Source: Pseudoxanthomonas suwonensis (GTDB lineage Bacteria > Pseudomonadota > Gammaproteobacteria > Xanthomonadales > Xanthomonadaceae). From it: DNA of 64,000 nt. A model generated the notes under the pieces. The model searched no databases and was not told the origin of the DNA. It worked only from the letters and a program-made list of their open reading frames with translations. This document shows positions 33,446 through 41,833 of this stretch, in pieces. The position numbers were made by a program, and so were the translations under genes. Positions within the stretch are counted from its first letter, which is position 1; every line of letters begins with the position of its first letter. The stretch is from positions 1 to 64,000 of the forward strand of contig NZ_PDWP01000014.1 in assembly GCF_010093235.1 (NCBI RefSeq). Direction: 5' to 3'.

Positions 33446-34918
33446 ATGCGCATGTCCTTCCGAGACCGCGGAGCCGCAAGCGGCCAGCCCGCGCTGCGGT
33501 CCGCCCCCAGCGACGGCCTCGCCCCCGACGCCGGCAACGTCCTGCCCGTGTTCGCCCGTGGCATGGCGACGCTGCCGGGCGAGCTGGGCGACCTCGGCCG
33601 GCGCCTGGCCTCGGCCACCGAAAACGCCGACTGGGCCACCGTGGCGCGCGTGCTGCGCCAGTTCCTGGACAAGTACCTGCGCGATTTCGCGGCGGCGCTG
33701 GACGCACCCTCGGCCGCCGAGGCCGAGCAGCTGCGCGACCTGCTGCGCCAGGCCGTGGGCGTCGCCCTGGCCTCGCTGCTGCGTCCGCTGCCGGTCCTGG
33801 CCGACGAGTCCGCCGCCGTGGCCGGCGACCTCAAGCGCTGGTCGCCGGGGGCCGACCTGTCGCCGCTGGCGGCGCGGGTGCGCGAGCTATGCCACCAGGT
33901 CGGCGTGCACGCCGGCGAGGCCGCCGAACAGCAGGCGCTGCTGCTGGAACTGTTCGACCTGCTGCTGGAAAACCTGTTCGAGCTGCTGGACGACGGCAGC
34001 TGGCTGCGTGCCCAGGTCGCCGCCGTGCGCAACCTGCTGGCGCAGGAACCGGACCGCCAGGCGCTGGAAGCGACCCGCCAGGGCCTGCGCGAGCTGGCCT
34101 ACCAGCAGGGGCTGCTGCGCCGGGGCATCGAGCAGTCCAAGGACGCGATGCGGGTCATGATGGCCTCCTTCGTCGAGGGCCTGGACGGCATGGCCGCCGA
34201 GACCGGCGAGTTCCAGGACCGGCTGCAGGCGCACCTGGCGGCGATCCGCGAGGCGCGCACCATCGCCGACCTCGGCCACCGCCTGGAGGACGTGCTCGAC
34301 GACACCCGCCGCCTGCAGGAGCAGGCGCTGCGCTCGCACGAACAGCTGCAGGCAGCGCGCGCCGACGTGGAGGCCGCCGAGGCGCGCGTGCGCGAGCTGG
34401 AGTCGCGGCTGCGCGACATCGGCGAGCTGGCCAGCAGCGATCCGCTCTCCGGCGCGCTGAACCGCCGCGGCTTCGAGGAGCTCTACGGCCGCGTGCTGGA
34501 GCAGGCCGAGCGCGAGGCCTGGCCAGTCGCGGTGGCCGTGGTGGACCTGGACGAGTTCCGCAAGCTGAACGCCACCCACGGCCACGCCGGCGGCGACGCC
34601 GCGCTGTGCCACGTGGTGCAGGTGCTCCGCGACGGGCTGCGCAAGGAAGACGCGATCGCGCGCTACGGCGGCGAGGAGTTCTTCCTGCTGATGCCGCGCG
34701 CTTCCCTGGAGGAGGCGCTGGCGCTGGTGCAGCGCATGCAGCGCGAGCTGGCCGGTCGTCCGCTCGCGCACGAGGAGCGTCGCATCGAAGTCCGCTTCAG
34801 CGCGGGCGTGGCCGTGCGCCAGCTGGGCGAGGACGGTGAGCGCCTGCTCAAGCGCGCGGACCGTGCGCTGTACCGTGCCAAGCAGGACGGCCGCAACCGC
34901 GTGGTCGCGGTGCGCTGA
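33446..34918 (+). CDS. Diguanylate cyclase with long helical N-terminal domain
   Basis: A 490-residue protein predicted to be cytoplasmic. Residues 1-290 are helical with no recognised sensor domain, including repeated Leu/Gln-rich helices (EQQALLLELFDLLLENLFELL). A coiled coil follows (about 270-330), then a GGDEF domain (about 330-488) with the active GGEEF variant. The inhibitory I-site RKED lies exactly five residues before it, so the enzyme should make c-di-GMP and be product-inhibited. The coiled coil suggests control by dimer geometry. ATG 33452 is an alternative start two codons on. It is divergent from gnd. Confidence 0.9.
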   Translation: MRMSFRDRGAASGQPALRSAPSDGLAPDAGNVLPVFARGMATLPGELGDLGRRLASATENADWATVARVLRQFLDKYLRDFAAALDAPSAAEAEQLRDLLRQAVGVALASLLRPLPVLADESAAVAGDLKRWSPGADLSPLAARVRELCHQVGVHAGEAAEQQALLLELFDLLLENLFELLDDGSWLRAQVAAVRNLLAQEPDRQALEATRQGLRELAYQQGLLRRGIEQSKDAMRVMMASFVEGLDGMAAETGEFQDRLQAHLAAIREARTIADLGHRLEDVLDDTRRLQEQALRSHEQLQAARADVEAAEARVRELESRLRDIGELASSDPLSGALNRRGFEELYGRVLEQAEREAWPVAVAVVDLDEFRKLNATHGHAGGDAALCHVVQVLRDGLRKEDAIARYGGEEFFLLMPRASLEEALALVQRMQRELAGRPLAHEERRIEVRFSAGVAVRQLGEDGERLLKRADRALYRAKQDGRNRVVAVR

Positions 34919-34921
34919 GTC

Positions 34922-35266
34922 TCAGCTCGGGCGGCCGGCAGGACGCTCGTCGCCGCCCGCGGTATAGGCCGGCGGCGAATAGAAGTTCACCGTCCGCAAC
35001 GGGGTTGTGCCGGTGTTGCGGATCTCGTGCTCCTCGCCGCGCTCGATCAGCAGCAGGCTGCCCGGGCCCAGGCGCTGGCGGCGGCCGTCGACCACCGCCA
35101 GGCCGCTGCCGGACACCACGTAGAGCCACTGGTCCGCGCCGCGGTGGCGATTGCCCGGCCCGCCCTCGCTGCCGCCGGGAGGCAGCACCATCTGCGCCGC
35201 CTGCACCCGGCGGTGGCCGAAAAGGACGCGGAAGCCGCGGCCGAAGCGCAGTCGCCGGTGCTCCAT
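34922..35266 (-). CDS. Cupin-domain protein
   Basis: A 114-residue single cupin barrel. Motif 1 region is RHRGADQWLYVVSGSGLAVVDG, and motif 2 is GSLLLIERGEEHEIRNTGTTPL. Two His of the usual metal site are visible (HRGADQ and EEHEI), so metal binding is plausible. The function is unknown; many such proteins are isomerases or dioxygenase-like. It is convergent with the diguanylate cyclase (3-base gap) and divergent from the gene at 35405. Confidence 0.8.
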   Translation of the reverse strand: MEHRRLRFGRGFRVLFGHRRVQAAQMVLPPGGSEGGPGNRHRGADQWLYVVSGSGLAVVDGRRQRLGPGSLLLIERGEEHEIRNTGTTPLRTVNFYSPPAYTAGGDERPAGRPS

Positions 35267-35404
35267 GGTTCCTCCGCAAGTGTCTCCGGCCGAACCTGCC
35301 GGCGCCGGCGTGAAGCCGCCGTCGCGCCCTGCCGGCGTGCTTCACGCGGCCTTGCGCGCTTTCCCGGCCCAATTCGGCCATCCCTCTTTCAGCGGGCCAC
35401 GCCG

Positions 35405-36247
35405 ATGCCAGTCCGGCTGGGTTTCCAGATCGCCTACCGCTTCGCCCAGCCCACGCCGATGGTGGCGATGCTGGACGTGCACGACAGCCACGCCCACCGC
35501 CTGATCTCCGGTCCGGCGGTGTGGACCTCGCCGGAGGTCGCCCTGCATCGCTACCGCGACCGTTTCGGCAACAGCTGCCGGCGGCTGCTGGCGCCGGCCG
35601 GGCTGCTGGTGCTGCGCGGCGATGCCCTGCTCGCCGACAACGCCGCGGCTGGCTGGCGCCCGGGACCGCAACAGCCGCTTCCCGAGGAAGCCCGGATGTT
35701 CCTGCAACCCAGCCGCCACTGCGAAGGCCGGCCGCTGGCCCGCCACGCCCAGCTGCGGTTCGCGGACCTCCCGTCGGACCGGGTCCGGGTGCGGGCGATC
35801 TGCGCCCACGTTGCGCGCACCATCGAGTACGCGCCGGAAAGCGTCGACTTCACCCGCGGCGCGCTGCGGGCGCTGCAGGAAGGCCGTGGCATCTGCCGCG
35901 ACTTCACCCATGCGGCCATCGGCCTGTGCCGCAACGTCGGCATTCCCGCGCGCTACTGCGCGGGCTATCCGGCCGCCACCGCCGGAATGCGCCCGGAGCC
36001 TGCATTCGCCGCCTGGATGGAAGCCTGGATCGACGGGCGTTGGCAGGCGTTCGACCCGCGTACCGGCGCGGCCTGCCCGGATCGCATCCCGGTCGCGCGC
36101 CGCCGCGACGCCGCCGACGTCGCCACCAGCTGCACCTTCGGCATGTGCGAGCCGGAACGGGTGGAGGTGTGGGCGATCCAGGAATCCGTGGCGCCCGCGG
36201 ACGCCGGCGCCACGGTCGAGGTCGCCGCCCTGGCCCTGGCTTCCTGA
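35405..36247 (+). CDS. Transglutaminase-like family protein with missing catalytic His
   Basis: A 280-residue cytoplasmic protein with the two-part layout of this family: an N-terminal beta domain (about 1-115) and a transglutaminase-like core. The nucleophile C164 sits in GRGICRDFTH, and the Asp D217 in AFDPRTG. The residue that should be the catalytic His (the H of the usual FHAWxE) is A202 in PAFAAWMEAW. Without His the protein may be inactive or use another base. Sequence otherwise follows the family closely. It is divergent from the cupin gene. Confidence 0.82.
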   Translation: MPVRLGFQIAYRFAQPTPMVAMLDVHDSHAHRLISGPAVWTSPEVALHRYRDRFGNSCRRLLAPAGLLVLRGDALLADNAAAGWRPGPQQPLPEEARMFLQPSRHCEGRPLARHAQLRFADLPSDRVRVRAICAHVARTIEYAPESVDFTRGALRALQEGRGICRDFTHAAIGLCRNVGIPARYCAGYPAATAGMRPEPAFAAWMEAWIDGRWQAFDPRTGAACPDRIPVARRRDAADVATSCTFGMCEPERVEVWAIQESVAPADAGATVEVAALALAS

Positions 36248-36360
36248 TCCGGGCACCCGTTCACGGTTCCTGGCCGCGGCCTTGCCGCTGCGCTTACGCC
36301 TGCCGTGCGCTCATGTCGGCTGGTGCGCGAAAAACGCGCGACAGCAGCCTGGAGCCCGGC

Positions 36361-36567
36361 ATGACCCGTCCTTCTTCCCCGCCCGAAACGCACAGCACCC
36401 GCGACAAGCGCCCCGCCGCGGACCAGGACAAGCCGCATACCCCCGACCGGTACGCCAACAACGAGGGGCGGAAGAAGGGTCCGGACATGCCGGACACCGA
36501 TCCGGAGCGCAACCACGCCGTGCCCGGGGACTACGAGCGCCTGCCGCCCGACCGTCCACGGCGTTGA
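36361..36567 (+). CDS. Small hydrophilic hypothetical protein, 68 aa
   Basis: Highly charged and Pro/Asp-rich (RDKRPAADQDKPHTPDRYA is typical), without hydrophobic core, so probably intrinsically disordered. GGAG lies 8-11 bases before the ATG. An in-frame ATG at 36313 is an alternative start. No family is recognised. Similar short disordered proteins appear in stress regulons of related bacteria. Confidence 0.5.
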   Translation: MTRPSSPPETHSTRDKRPAADQDKPHTPDRYANNEGRKKGPDMPDTDPERNHAVPGDYERLPPDRPRR

Positions 36568-36770
36568 CGGCGCTCCGCTCGCTGGTAACGCCCGGGACGC
36601 GATGCCGCCGGTGCCCGCGGGCCTTTTCCTTCAGCGGCCCGGTGGCGCACACGGTGGCGATGCGTGCGACCAGCGTCCCGGCCGCCGGGCCGAAGCACCG
36701 CACGCATGTGCACCGGCCTCGAAGGTTGACCTCGCGGCACGCGCCGCCCGCACCATGGAGGAGGATTCCG

Positions 36771-37361
36771 ATGAAAGGACCGAACGGGCTTCCGCAGGCG
36801 CTGTATCGCGCCAACCTGCAGCTGCAGGCACGCATTGCGGAGCTGCTGCAGGACGGCAGCAGGCAATGGCTGGACTTCGGCCAGCGCCTGGTCGAGGAGG
36901 GACTGCTGGAACGCGACGCCGAGCTGCGAAGCCTCGGCCGCCACGACTGGCAGGCGCTTGCCGCGCTGCCGGCCGATGCGTTCTGGCGCCAGGTGCAGCA
37001 GCGCTTCGGCGACCAGCAGGCCGCGGCGCAGGTTTCGGTGGCGGTCCAGGCCGCCTTCGCCCGCGGCCTGCAGGAGGCCATGCGCGAGTGGCGACGCGAC
37101 ACCGCCGCCGCCCTCGACGAGGCCGGCCTGGGCTTCCCGGTCGACAACCCGATGTGGGGCGCGCTTTTCCAGGGCTGGGATGCGCTGCCCGGACTGGTGC
37201 CCGGCTTTCCCGGCCACGCGCCAACGGCGTCCGCCACCGCTTCGCCGCCGGGAGGCACCCCGGCCGCGCCCCGCGCGCGTCCGGCCAAGAGCGCGCCGCG
37301 TGCACGCAAGGCACCGGCAACGAAGGCCAAGTCCCCGCGCCCGGGCAAGTCGCGGGCCTGA
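36771..37361 (+). CDS. Phasin-like protein with Lys/Pro/Ala-rich tail
   Basis: A 196-residue protein. The first 115 residues form amphipathic helices (YRANLQLQARIAELLQDGS and QEAMREWRRDTAAALDEAG), as in phasins that coat polyhydroxyalkanoate granules. The last 45 residues are Ala/Pro/Lys/Arg-rich and would bind nucleic acid, as in PhaF-type granule proteins. GGAGGAGG lies before the ATG. No PHA synthase is in the window, so the name is an inference from sequence character. A 203-base stretch upstream holds no gene. Confidence 0.6.
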   Translation: MKGPNGLPQALYRANLQLQARIAELLQDGSRQWLDFGQRLVEEGLLERDAELRSLGRHDWQALAALPADAFWRQVQQRFGDQQAAAQVSVAVQAAFARGLQEAMREWRRDTAAALDEAGLGFPVDNPMWGALFQGWDALPGLVPGFPGHAPTASATASPPGGTPAAPRARPAKSAPRARKAPATKAKSPRPGKSRA

Positions 37362-37503
37362 GTTCCGCCTTTCCCTCCAGGGTGGGATGCGCGGCCGCGG
37401 GCGCGAAGCGGAACCGTGGTGTGCGGTTACCTCGCATGTCGCGGGTACCCCGACCGTCTCCCCAAACCCCTCCCCCCGGAAGGAGGAGGGGCCGGGATCA
37501 ACG

Positions 37504-38319
37504 CTACTTCTTTCCCCGCGCCTCCTGCTGGCGGCGCACCCACTGCATCTGCTCGAGGAAGGTGGTGGTCCAGTACCTGTCGCGGTTGGCGGCCAGGAAG
37601 GCGAGCAGTTCCTCGTGCGCTTCCTTGGATACCGAAAGGTAGTCGCCACCGATGCCGTGGAAGGTGAAGCCGATCATCGTGCCCTTGCGCCCGGCCTCCT
37701 CGACCAGCGCGATCAGCTGCCTGCCGGTGACCCCGTTCGGCACCGCCGCCGGCACCGCCGCCGGATCCAGCGCGTCCATGTCAGGCACCACGTCGCCGCC
37801 GACCAGCTTGATGCCGACGAAGCGGTCGGCGATGGCCTCGATGTAGTTGCCCTCGGCCACGTTGCGGTCGCCGCAGGGGGCGGTATAGGTACGCGGACCG
37901 GTGTAGCCGTCCAGCGACTGCAGGAACACGTCCGCGACCTCGACCTGCTCCCTGATCTGGGCCAGGCTCATCCGGTCCAGGTCCTGGTGCGCCGGCACCC
38001 ATTCGCGACCGGGTCCGTGGGCCGAACAGGGATGGGTCAGGCTGTGGTTGCCCAGCTCATGGCCCATGCGCGCCACCTCGCGCCATTCCTCCATCCGCGC
38101 CCGGACCGGCTCTCGCGCAGGCACGATGTAGAACGTGCCCTTGAGGCCGTACTTCTGCAGCGCCGGCACCGCATTGTCCAGCTGCGAATCCAGGGCGTCG
38201 TCGTAGGCCAGGCTCACCGCGGCCTTGCGGCCCTCCGGCCAGGCGAACTTCTCCCTCGCCGCCGCCGGCAGCGCCAGCGCGGCCAGGCAAAGTGCAAGGC
38301 AGACCTTTCCTGCTCCCAT
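37504..38319 (-). CDS. Polysaccharide deacetylase (NodB domain), exported
   Basis: A 271-residue protein with a signal peptide (MGAGKVCLALCLAALALPAA). The NodB fold (about 30-190) has SLAYDDALDSQ with the catalytic/metal Asp pair and HELGNHSLTHP with the two zinc-binding His. The later APCGDRN and GFTFHGIGG give the remaining motifs. It would remove N-acetyl or O-acetyl groups from a surface or extracellular polysaccharide. GAGGGAGAA precedes the ATG. It is divergent from the SMP-30-like gene. The 142-base gap at its 3' side contains a CCCCTCC/GGAGGGG hairpin near 37470-37495. Confidence 0.88.
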   Translation of the reverse strand: MGAGKVCLALCLAALALPAAAREKFAWPEGRKAAVSLAYDDALDSQLDNAVPALQKYGLKGTFYIVPAREPVRARMEEWREVARMGHELGNHSLTHPCSAHGPGREWVPAHQDLDRMSLAQIREQVEVADVFLQSLDGYTGPRTYTAPCGDRNVAEGNYIEAIADRFVGIKLVGGDVVPDMDALDPAAVPAAVPNGVTGRQLIALVEEAGRKGTMIGFTFHGIGGDYLSVSKEAHEELLAFLAANRDRYWTTTFLEQMQWVRRQQEARGKK

Positions 38320-38459
38320 GCGTTCTCCCTCGATCGGCCGCGGCCCTCCCGCGCCTTCCGGCGCAGAGTCTAGCCGCAGCCGCCGCCCCCCTGCCCGGGC
38401 GCGCGAAGGCGGGCCGCCAGCGGGTATCCTCCCGCCGTCGCCACCCCGGAAGGCCGTCC

Positions 38460-39473
38460 ATGTCCATCCGTACGTTCCGATGCCTGCGTCCGTGGGCGCT
38501 GCTGCTCGTGCTGCCGGCACTGCCCTGCGTGGCGACGCCGTCGCTGCCGGAACCGGCGCTGCTGTGGCAGGCCACCGGCTTCTCCGCACCCGAGTCGGTG
38601 GTGTACGACGCCGACCGCGACCTCTTCTATGTCTCCAACATGGGGACGCATGGCGAGGGTGCCGCGCCGGGCGACGGCTTCATCAGCCGGCTCGATGGCG
38701 AAGGCCGGATCCTCGACCTGCAGTGGGTGCAGGGCCTGCAGAACCCGAAGGGACTGGCGCTGGCCAATGGCCGCCTCTACGTCGGCGACGACGATGCACT
38801 GGTGGAGATCGACCTGGAGCACGGCGCCATCGTCGCACGCCGTTGGCCGCGGGATGGCGGTCCGGGGCAGTTCAACGACTGCACCGCCGATGCCGCGGGC
38901 AATGTCTATGTCTACAGCCGTCGACTGGCCACGATCTACCGGCTCTCGCCCGAGGGCTTCACGCCCTGGGTCGAAGTCGACGTGGAGAACAGCGGCCACT
39001 TCAATGGCCTGCGCGCCGATGGCGAGCGCCTTCTGGCTGGAAGCTGGGAAGTGCCAACCACCGGCAAGGCCGGCCACCTGAGCACGTTCGATCTCGCCGA
39101 TGGCCACGCCGGCCGCATCGGCGATGCCCCGATCGGGCACATCGACGGCATCGAACCGGACGGACGGGGCGGCTGGACCGTTACCGACTTCTCGCCCGGA
39201 CGGCTGCTGCACGTGGCCGCGGACGGCACTGTGACCGAACTGCTGGTGCTGATGCCCGGCACCGCCGACCCCCTCTACCTGCCGGAACGGCAGCTGCTGC
39301 GGGTGCCCCTGCTGCGCAACAACCGCCTGCTCGCCTTCCGCTGGGCCCCGGGCGAAGAGGCTTCGGACGAGGAGGCTTCGGACGAAACGGTCCCGGACGC
39401 GCCGGTCCCGGAAGAAGCAGTCCCGGAAGAAGCAGTCCCGGAAGAAGCGGCGCCCGACGACGGCGCGCCCTGA
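38460..39473 (+). CDS. SMP-30/gluconolactonase-like exported protein with acidic repeat tail
   Basis: A 337-residue protein with a signal peptide (MSIRTFRCLRPWALLLVLPA, cleavage near VAT). A beta-propeller of the SMP-30/LRE type (about 35-300) has repeated blades such as NPKGLALANGRLYVGDDDAL and HFNGLRADGERLLAGSW. The last 35 residues are an acidic EEASD/VPEEA repeat that is probably disordered. Lactonase metal ligands cannot be assigned with confidence. It ends one base before the glgX stop on the other strand. Confidence 0.75.
   Translation: MSIRTFRCLRPWALLLVLPALPCVATPSLPEPALLWQATGFSAPESVVYDADRDLFYVSNMGTHGEGAAPGDGFISRLDGEGRILDLQWVQGLQNPKGLALANGRLYVGDDDALVEIDLEHGAIVARRWPRDGGPGQFNDCTADAAGNVYVYSRRLATIYRLSPEGFTPWVEVDVENSGHFNGLRADGERLLAGSWEVPTTGKAGHLSTFDLADGHAGRIGDAPIGHIDGIEPDGRGGWTVTDFSPGRLLHVAADGTVTELLVLMPGTADPLYLPERQLLRVPLLRNNRLLAFRWAPGEEASDEEASDETVPDAPVPEEAVPEEAVPEEAAPDDGAP
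39405..39449 (+). repeat. Three tandem 15-bp repeats encoding VPEEA
   Basis: GTCCCGGAAGAAGCA is repeated exactly at 39405-39419 and 39420-39434, with one change in the third copy (39435-39449). They encode VPEEA three times in the tail of the SMP-30-like protein and keep frame, so copy number could vary without loss of the protein. Confidence 0.9.
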
Positions 39474-39474
39474 G

Positions 39475-41631
39475 TCAGGACGCAGGCTGTCCCGCATCCT
39501 CCGCATCGGCAGGCTGCGGCTGGTTCACGCGCACGGCCAGCAGCACCAGAGAACGCGGCGGCAGCTGCCAGGCGCCATCCACCGGCTGCGGCAGGTCGTC
39601 CGCGCTGCTGGCCAGCAACCGCGGCGTATGCAGCTGCTCCGGCAGGCGGAATTCCTGCGGGGCATCGCCGGCATTGAACAGGAACACCAGCGAATCCTCG
39701 CGCTCGGGCTGGTGCAGGCCGCTGGTGGGCGCCTGCCCGTCCAGGCAGGCCATCAGCACCCGCCGCTCGCCGTCGTGCCAGTCGCCCTCCTCCATCGCAC
39801 TGCCATCGGGACGGAACCAGCCGATGTCGTGCAGGCCGTGGGACCGGTCGTACTCGCCCATGAAGAACCGGCGGCGGCGCAGCTGCGGGTAATGCCTGCG
39901 CAGGCGCAGTAGCCGGCGCACGAAGGCCGCCTGCTGCTGCGCCGCCGGGGCGGCCGCCGCCTCCCAGTCCAGCCAGGTCAGTTCGTTGTCCTGGCAATAG
40001 GCGTTGTTGTTGCCCTGCTGGCTGTGGCCGAACTCGTCGCCTGACAGCAGCATCGGCGTGCCCTGCGACAGCAGCAGGGTGGCGAGCAGGTTGCGCATCT
40101 GCCGGGCGCGCAGGGCATTGATCTCCGGATCGTCGGTCTCGCCCTCGGCGCCGTGGTTCCAGGAGATGTTGTTGTCGCTGCCGTCGCGGCCCTCCTCGCC
40201 GTTGGCAAGGTTGTGCTTGTCGTTGTAGCTGACCAGGTCGCGCAGGGTGAAGCCGTCGTGCGCGGTGACGAAGTTCACCGACGAGTACGGCTTGCGGCCA
40301 TGGTGGTCGAACAGGTCGGCCGAGCCGGTGAAGCGGGTGGCGAACTCGGCCAGCTGCCCCGGGTCGCCGCGCCACAGGGCGCGCACGTTGTCGCGGAACT
40401 TGTCGTTCCATTCCGCCCAGCCCGGGGCGAAGTTGCCCAGCTGGTAGCCGCCCGGGCCGATGTCCCAGGGCTCGGCGATCAGCTTGACGTGTGCCAGCAG
40501 CGGGTCCTGGCGCACCGCGTCGAGGAAGCTGCAGGACGCATCGAAGCCGGTGCGCTCGCGGCCGAGGATGGTTGCCAGGTCGAAGCGGAAGCCGTCGACC
40601 CGCATCTCGCGCACCCAGTAGCGCAGCGAGTCCATCACCATGCGCAGCGCGCCGGCGTTGGTCAGGTCGAAGGTGTTGCCGGTGCCGGTGTCGTTGATGT
40701 AGTAGCGGCGGTCGTCGGCCAGCCGGTAATAGCCAGCGTTGTCGATGCCCTTGAACGACAGCGTCGGGCCCAGCTCGTTGCCCTCGGCGGTGTGGTTGTA
40801 GACCACGTCCAGGATCACCTCGATCCCGGCGTCGTGCATTCGCGCCACCATCTGCTTGAACTCGGTGATGCTGCTGCCCGACAGGTGGCGCGGGTGCGGC
40901 GCGAAGAAGCCGATGGAGTTGTAGCCCCAGTAGTTGCGCAGGCCCTTGTCCAGCAGGTACTGGTCGTCGACGAAGGCATGCACCGGCAGCAGCTCGATCG
41001 CGGTCACGCCCAGGTACTTCAGGTGCGAGATCACCGCGTCGTGGCGCAGGCCGGCGAAGGTGCCGCGCAGCCCTTCCGGGATGGCGCCATTGCGCATGGT
41101 CAGGCCGCGCACATGGGCTTCGTAGACGACGGTCCGGTCCCAGGGAGTGGCCGGCGAGCGCTCGCGTCCCCAGGTGAAGGCCGGATCGATCACCACGCAC
41201 TTGGGCATGTACGGGGCGCTGTCGCGGCGGTCGAAGCTCAGGTCCAGGTCGCGGTGGCCCAGGGTGTAGCCGAACAGGTGGGGCGCCCACTTGAGTTCGC
41301 CGCTGATCTGCTTGGCGTAGGGATCCAGCAGCAGCTTGTGCGGGTTGAAGCGGTGGCCGGCGTCCGGCTCGTACGGGCCGTGCACGCGGTAGCCGTAGCG
41401 CTGGCCGGGCCGCGCATCGGGCAGGTAGCCGTGCCAGATCTCGTCGGTGTACTCGGGCAAGGTGATGCGTTCCTGCTCGCGTCCGCGTTCGTCGAACAGG
41501 CACAGCTCCACCTTCGTGGCATGCCGCGAGTACAGGGCGAAGTTGACGCCCAGCCCATCCCAGGTCGCGCCCAGTGGGTACGGCGTGCCCTCTTCCAGCC
41601 GCGACTGGCGGCTCCATTTACGCGTCGGCAC
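39475..41631 (-). CDS. glgX: Glycogen debranching enzyme GlgX
   Basis: A 718-residue GH13 isoamylase-type enzyme that removes alpha-1,6 branches left after phosphorylase action. An N-terminal CBM48 domain (LGATWDGLGVNFALYSRHA) precedes the catalytic barrel. Nucleophile Asp is in GFRFDLATILGR, acid/base Glu in IAEPWDIG, and the HD pair in TAHDGFTLRDLVSYN; NHTAEGNELGPT is region I. The start is GTG at 41631 (VPTRKWSRQSRLEEG), overlapping the DUF2934 gene by 14 bases. It is the last gene of the glycogen/trehalose operon. GlgX is often far upstream in other genera; here it closes the run. Confidence 0.93.
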   Translation of the reverse strand: MPTRKWSRQSRLEEGTPYPLGATWDGLGVNFALYSRHATKVELCLFDERGREQERITLPEYTDEIWHGYLPDARPGQRYGYRVHGPYEPDAGHRFNPHKLLLDPYAKQISGELKWAPHLFGYTLGHRDLDLSFDRRDSAPYMPKCVVIDPAFTWGRERSPATPWDRTVVYEAHVRGLTMRNGAIPEGLRGTFAGLRHDAVISHLKYLGVTAIELLPVHAFVDDQYLLDKGLRNYWGYNSIGFFAPHPRHLSGSSITEFKQMVARMHDAGIEVILDVVYNHTAEGNELGPTLSFKGIDNAGYYRLADDRRYYINDTGTGNTFDLTNAGALRMVMDSLRYWVREMRVDGFRFDLATILGRERTGFDASCSFLDAVRQDPLLAHVKLIAEPWDIGPGGYQLGNFAPGWAEWNDKFRDNVRALWRGDPGQLAEFATRFTGSADLFDHHGRKPYSSVNFVTAHDGFTLRDLVSYNDKHNLANGEEGRDGSDNNISWNHGAEGETDDPEINALRARQMRNLLATLLLSQGTPMLLSGDEFGHSQQGNNNAYCQDNELTWLDWEAAAAPAAQQQAAFVRRLLRLRRHYPQLRRRRFFMGEYDRSHGLHDIGWFRPDGSAMEEGDWHDGERRVLMACLDGQAPTSGLHQPEREDSLVFLFNAGDAPQEFRLPEQLHTPRLLASSADDLPQPVDGAWQLPPRSLVLLAVRVNQPQPADAEDAGQPAS

Positions 41632-41833
41632 GTTCGTCCTCCTCTCCCGCGGTTCCCTGGCCGGCCTGCTGGTCCAGCGCGCGTGCGGCGATCTCGGCTT
41701 CCACCAGGCGTTCGGCCATGCCCCAGTGGCGCAGCTCCTGGCCGTCGGGGCGGCCCTCGGCCTCCCAGATCTGGCGCGCGAGTTCGCGCGTGCGGCGCTG
41801 GCGTTCGGCCGGGTCCATGGCATCGTTCCTCAT
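41618..41833 (-). CDS. DUF2934-domain small protein
   Basis: A 71-residue hydrophilic protein. The core RTRELARQIWEAEGRPDGQ followed by RHWGMAERLVEAE is the DUF2934 helix pair, common in proteobacterial glycogen/trehalose gene clusters. The C-terminus is acidic. It overlaps treY by four bases (41830-41833, ATGA) and glgX by 14, so it is translated within the operon. No function is known for the domain. Confidence 0.85.
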   Translation of the reverse strand: MRNDAMDPAERQRRTRELARQIWEAEGRPDGQELRHWGMAERLVEAEIAARALDQQAGQGTAGEEDERADA

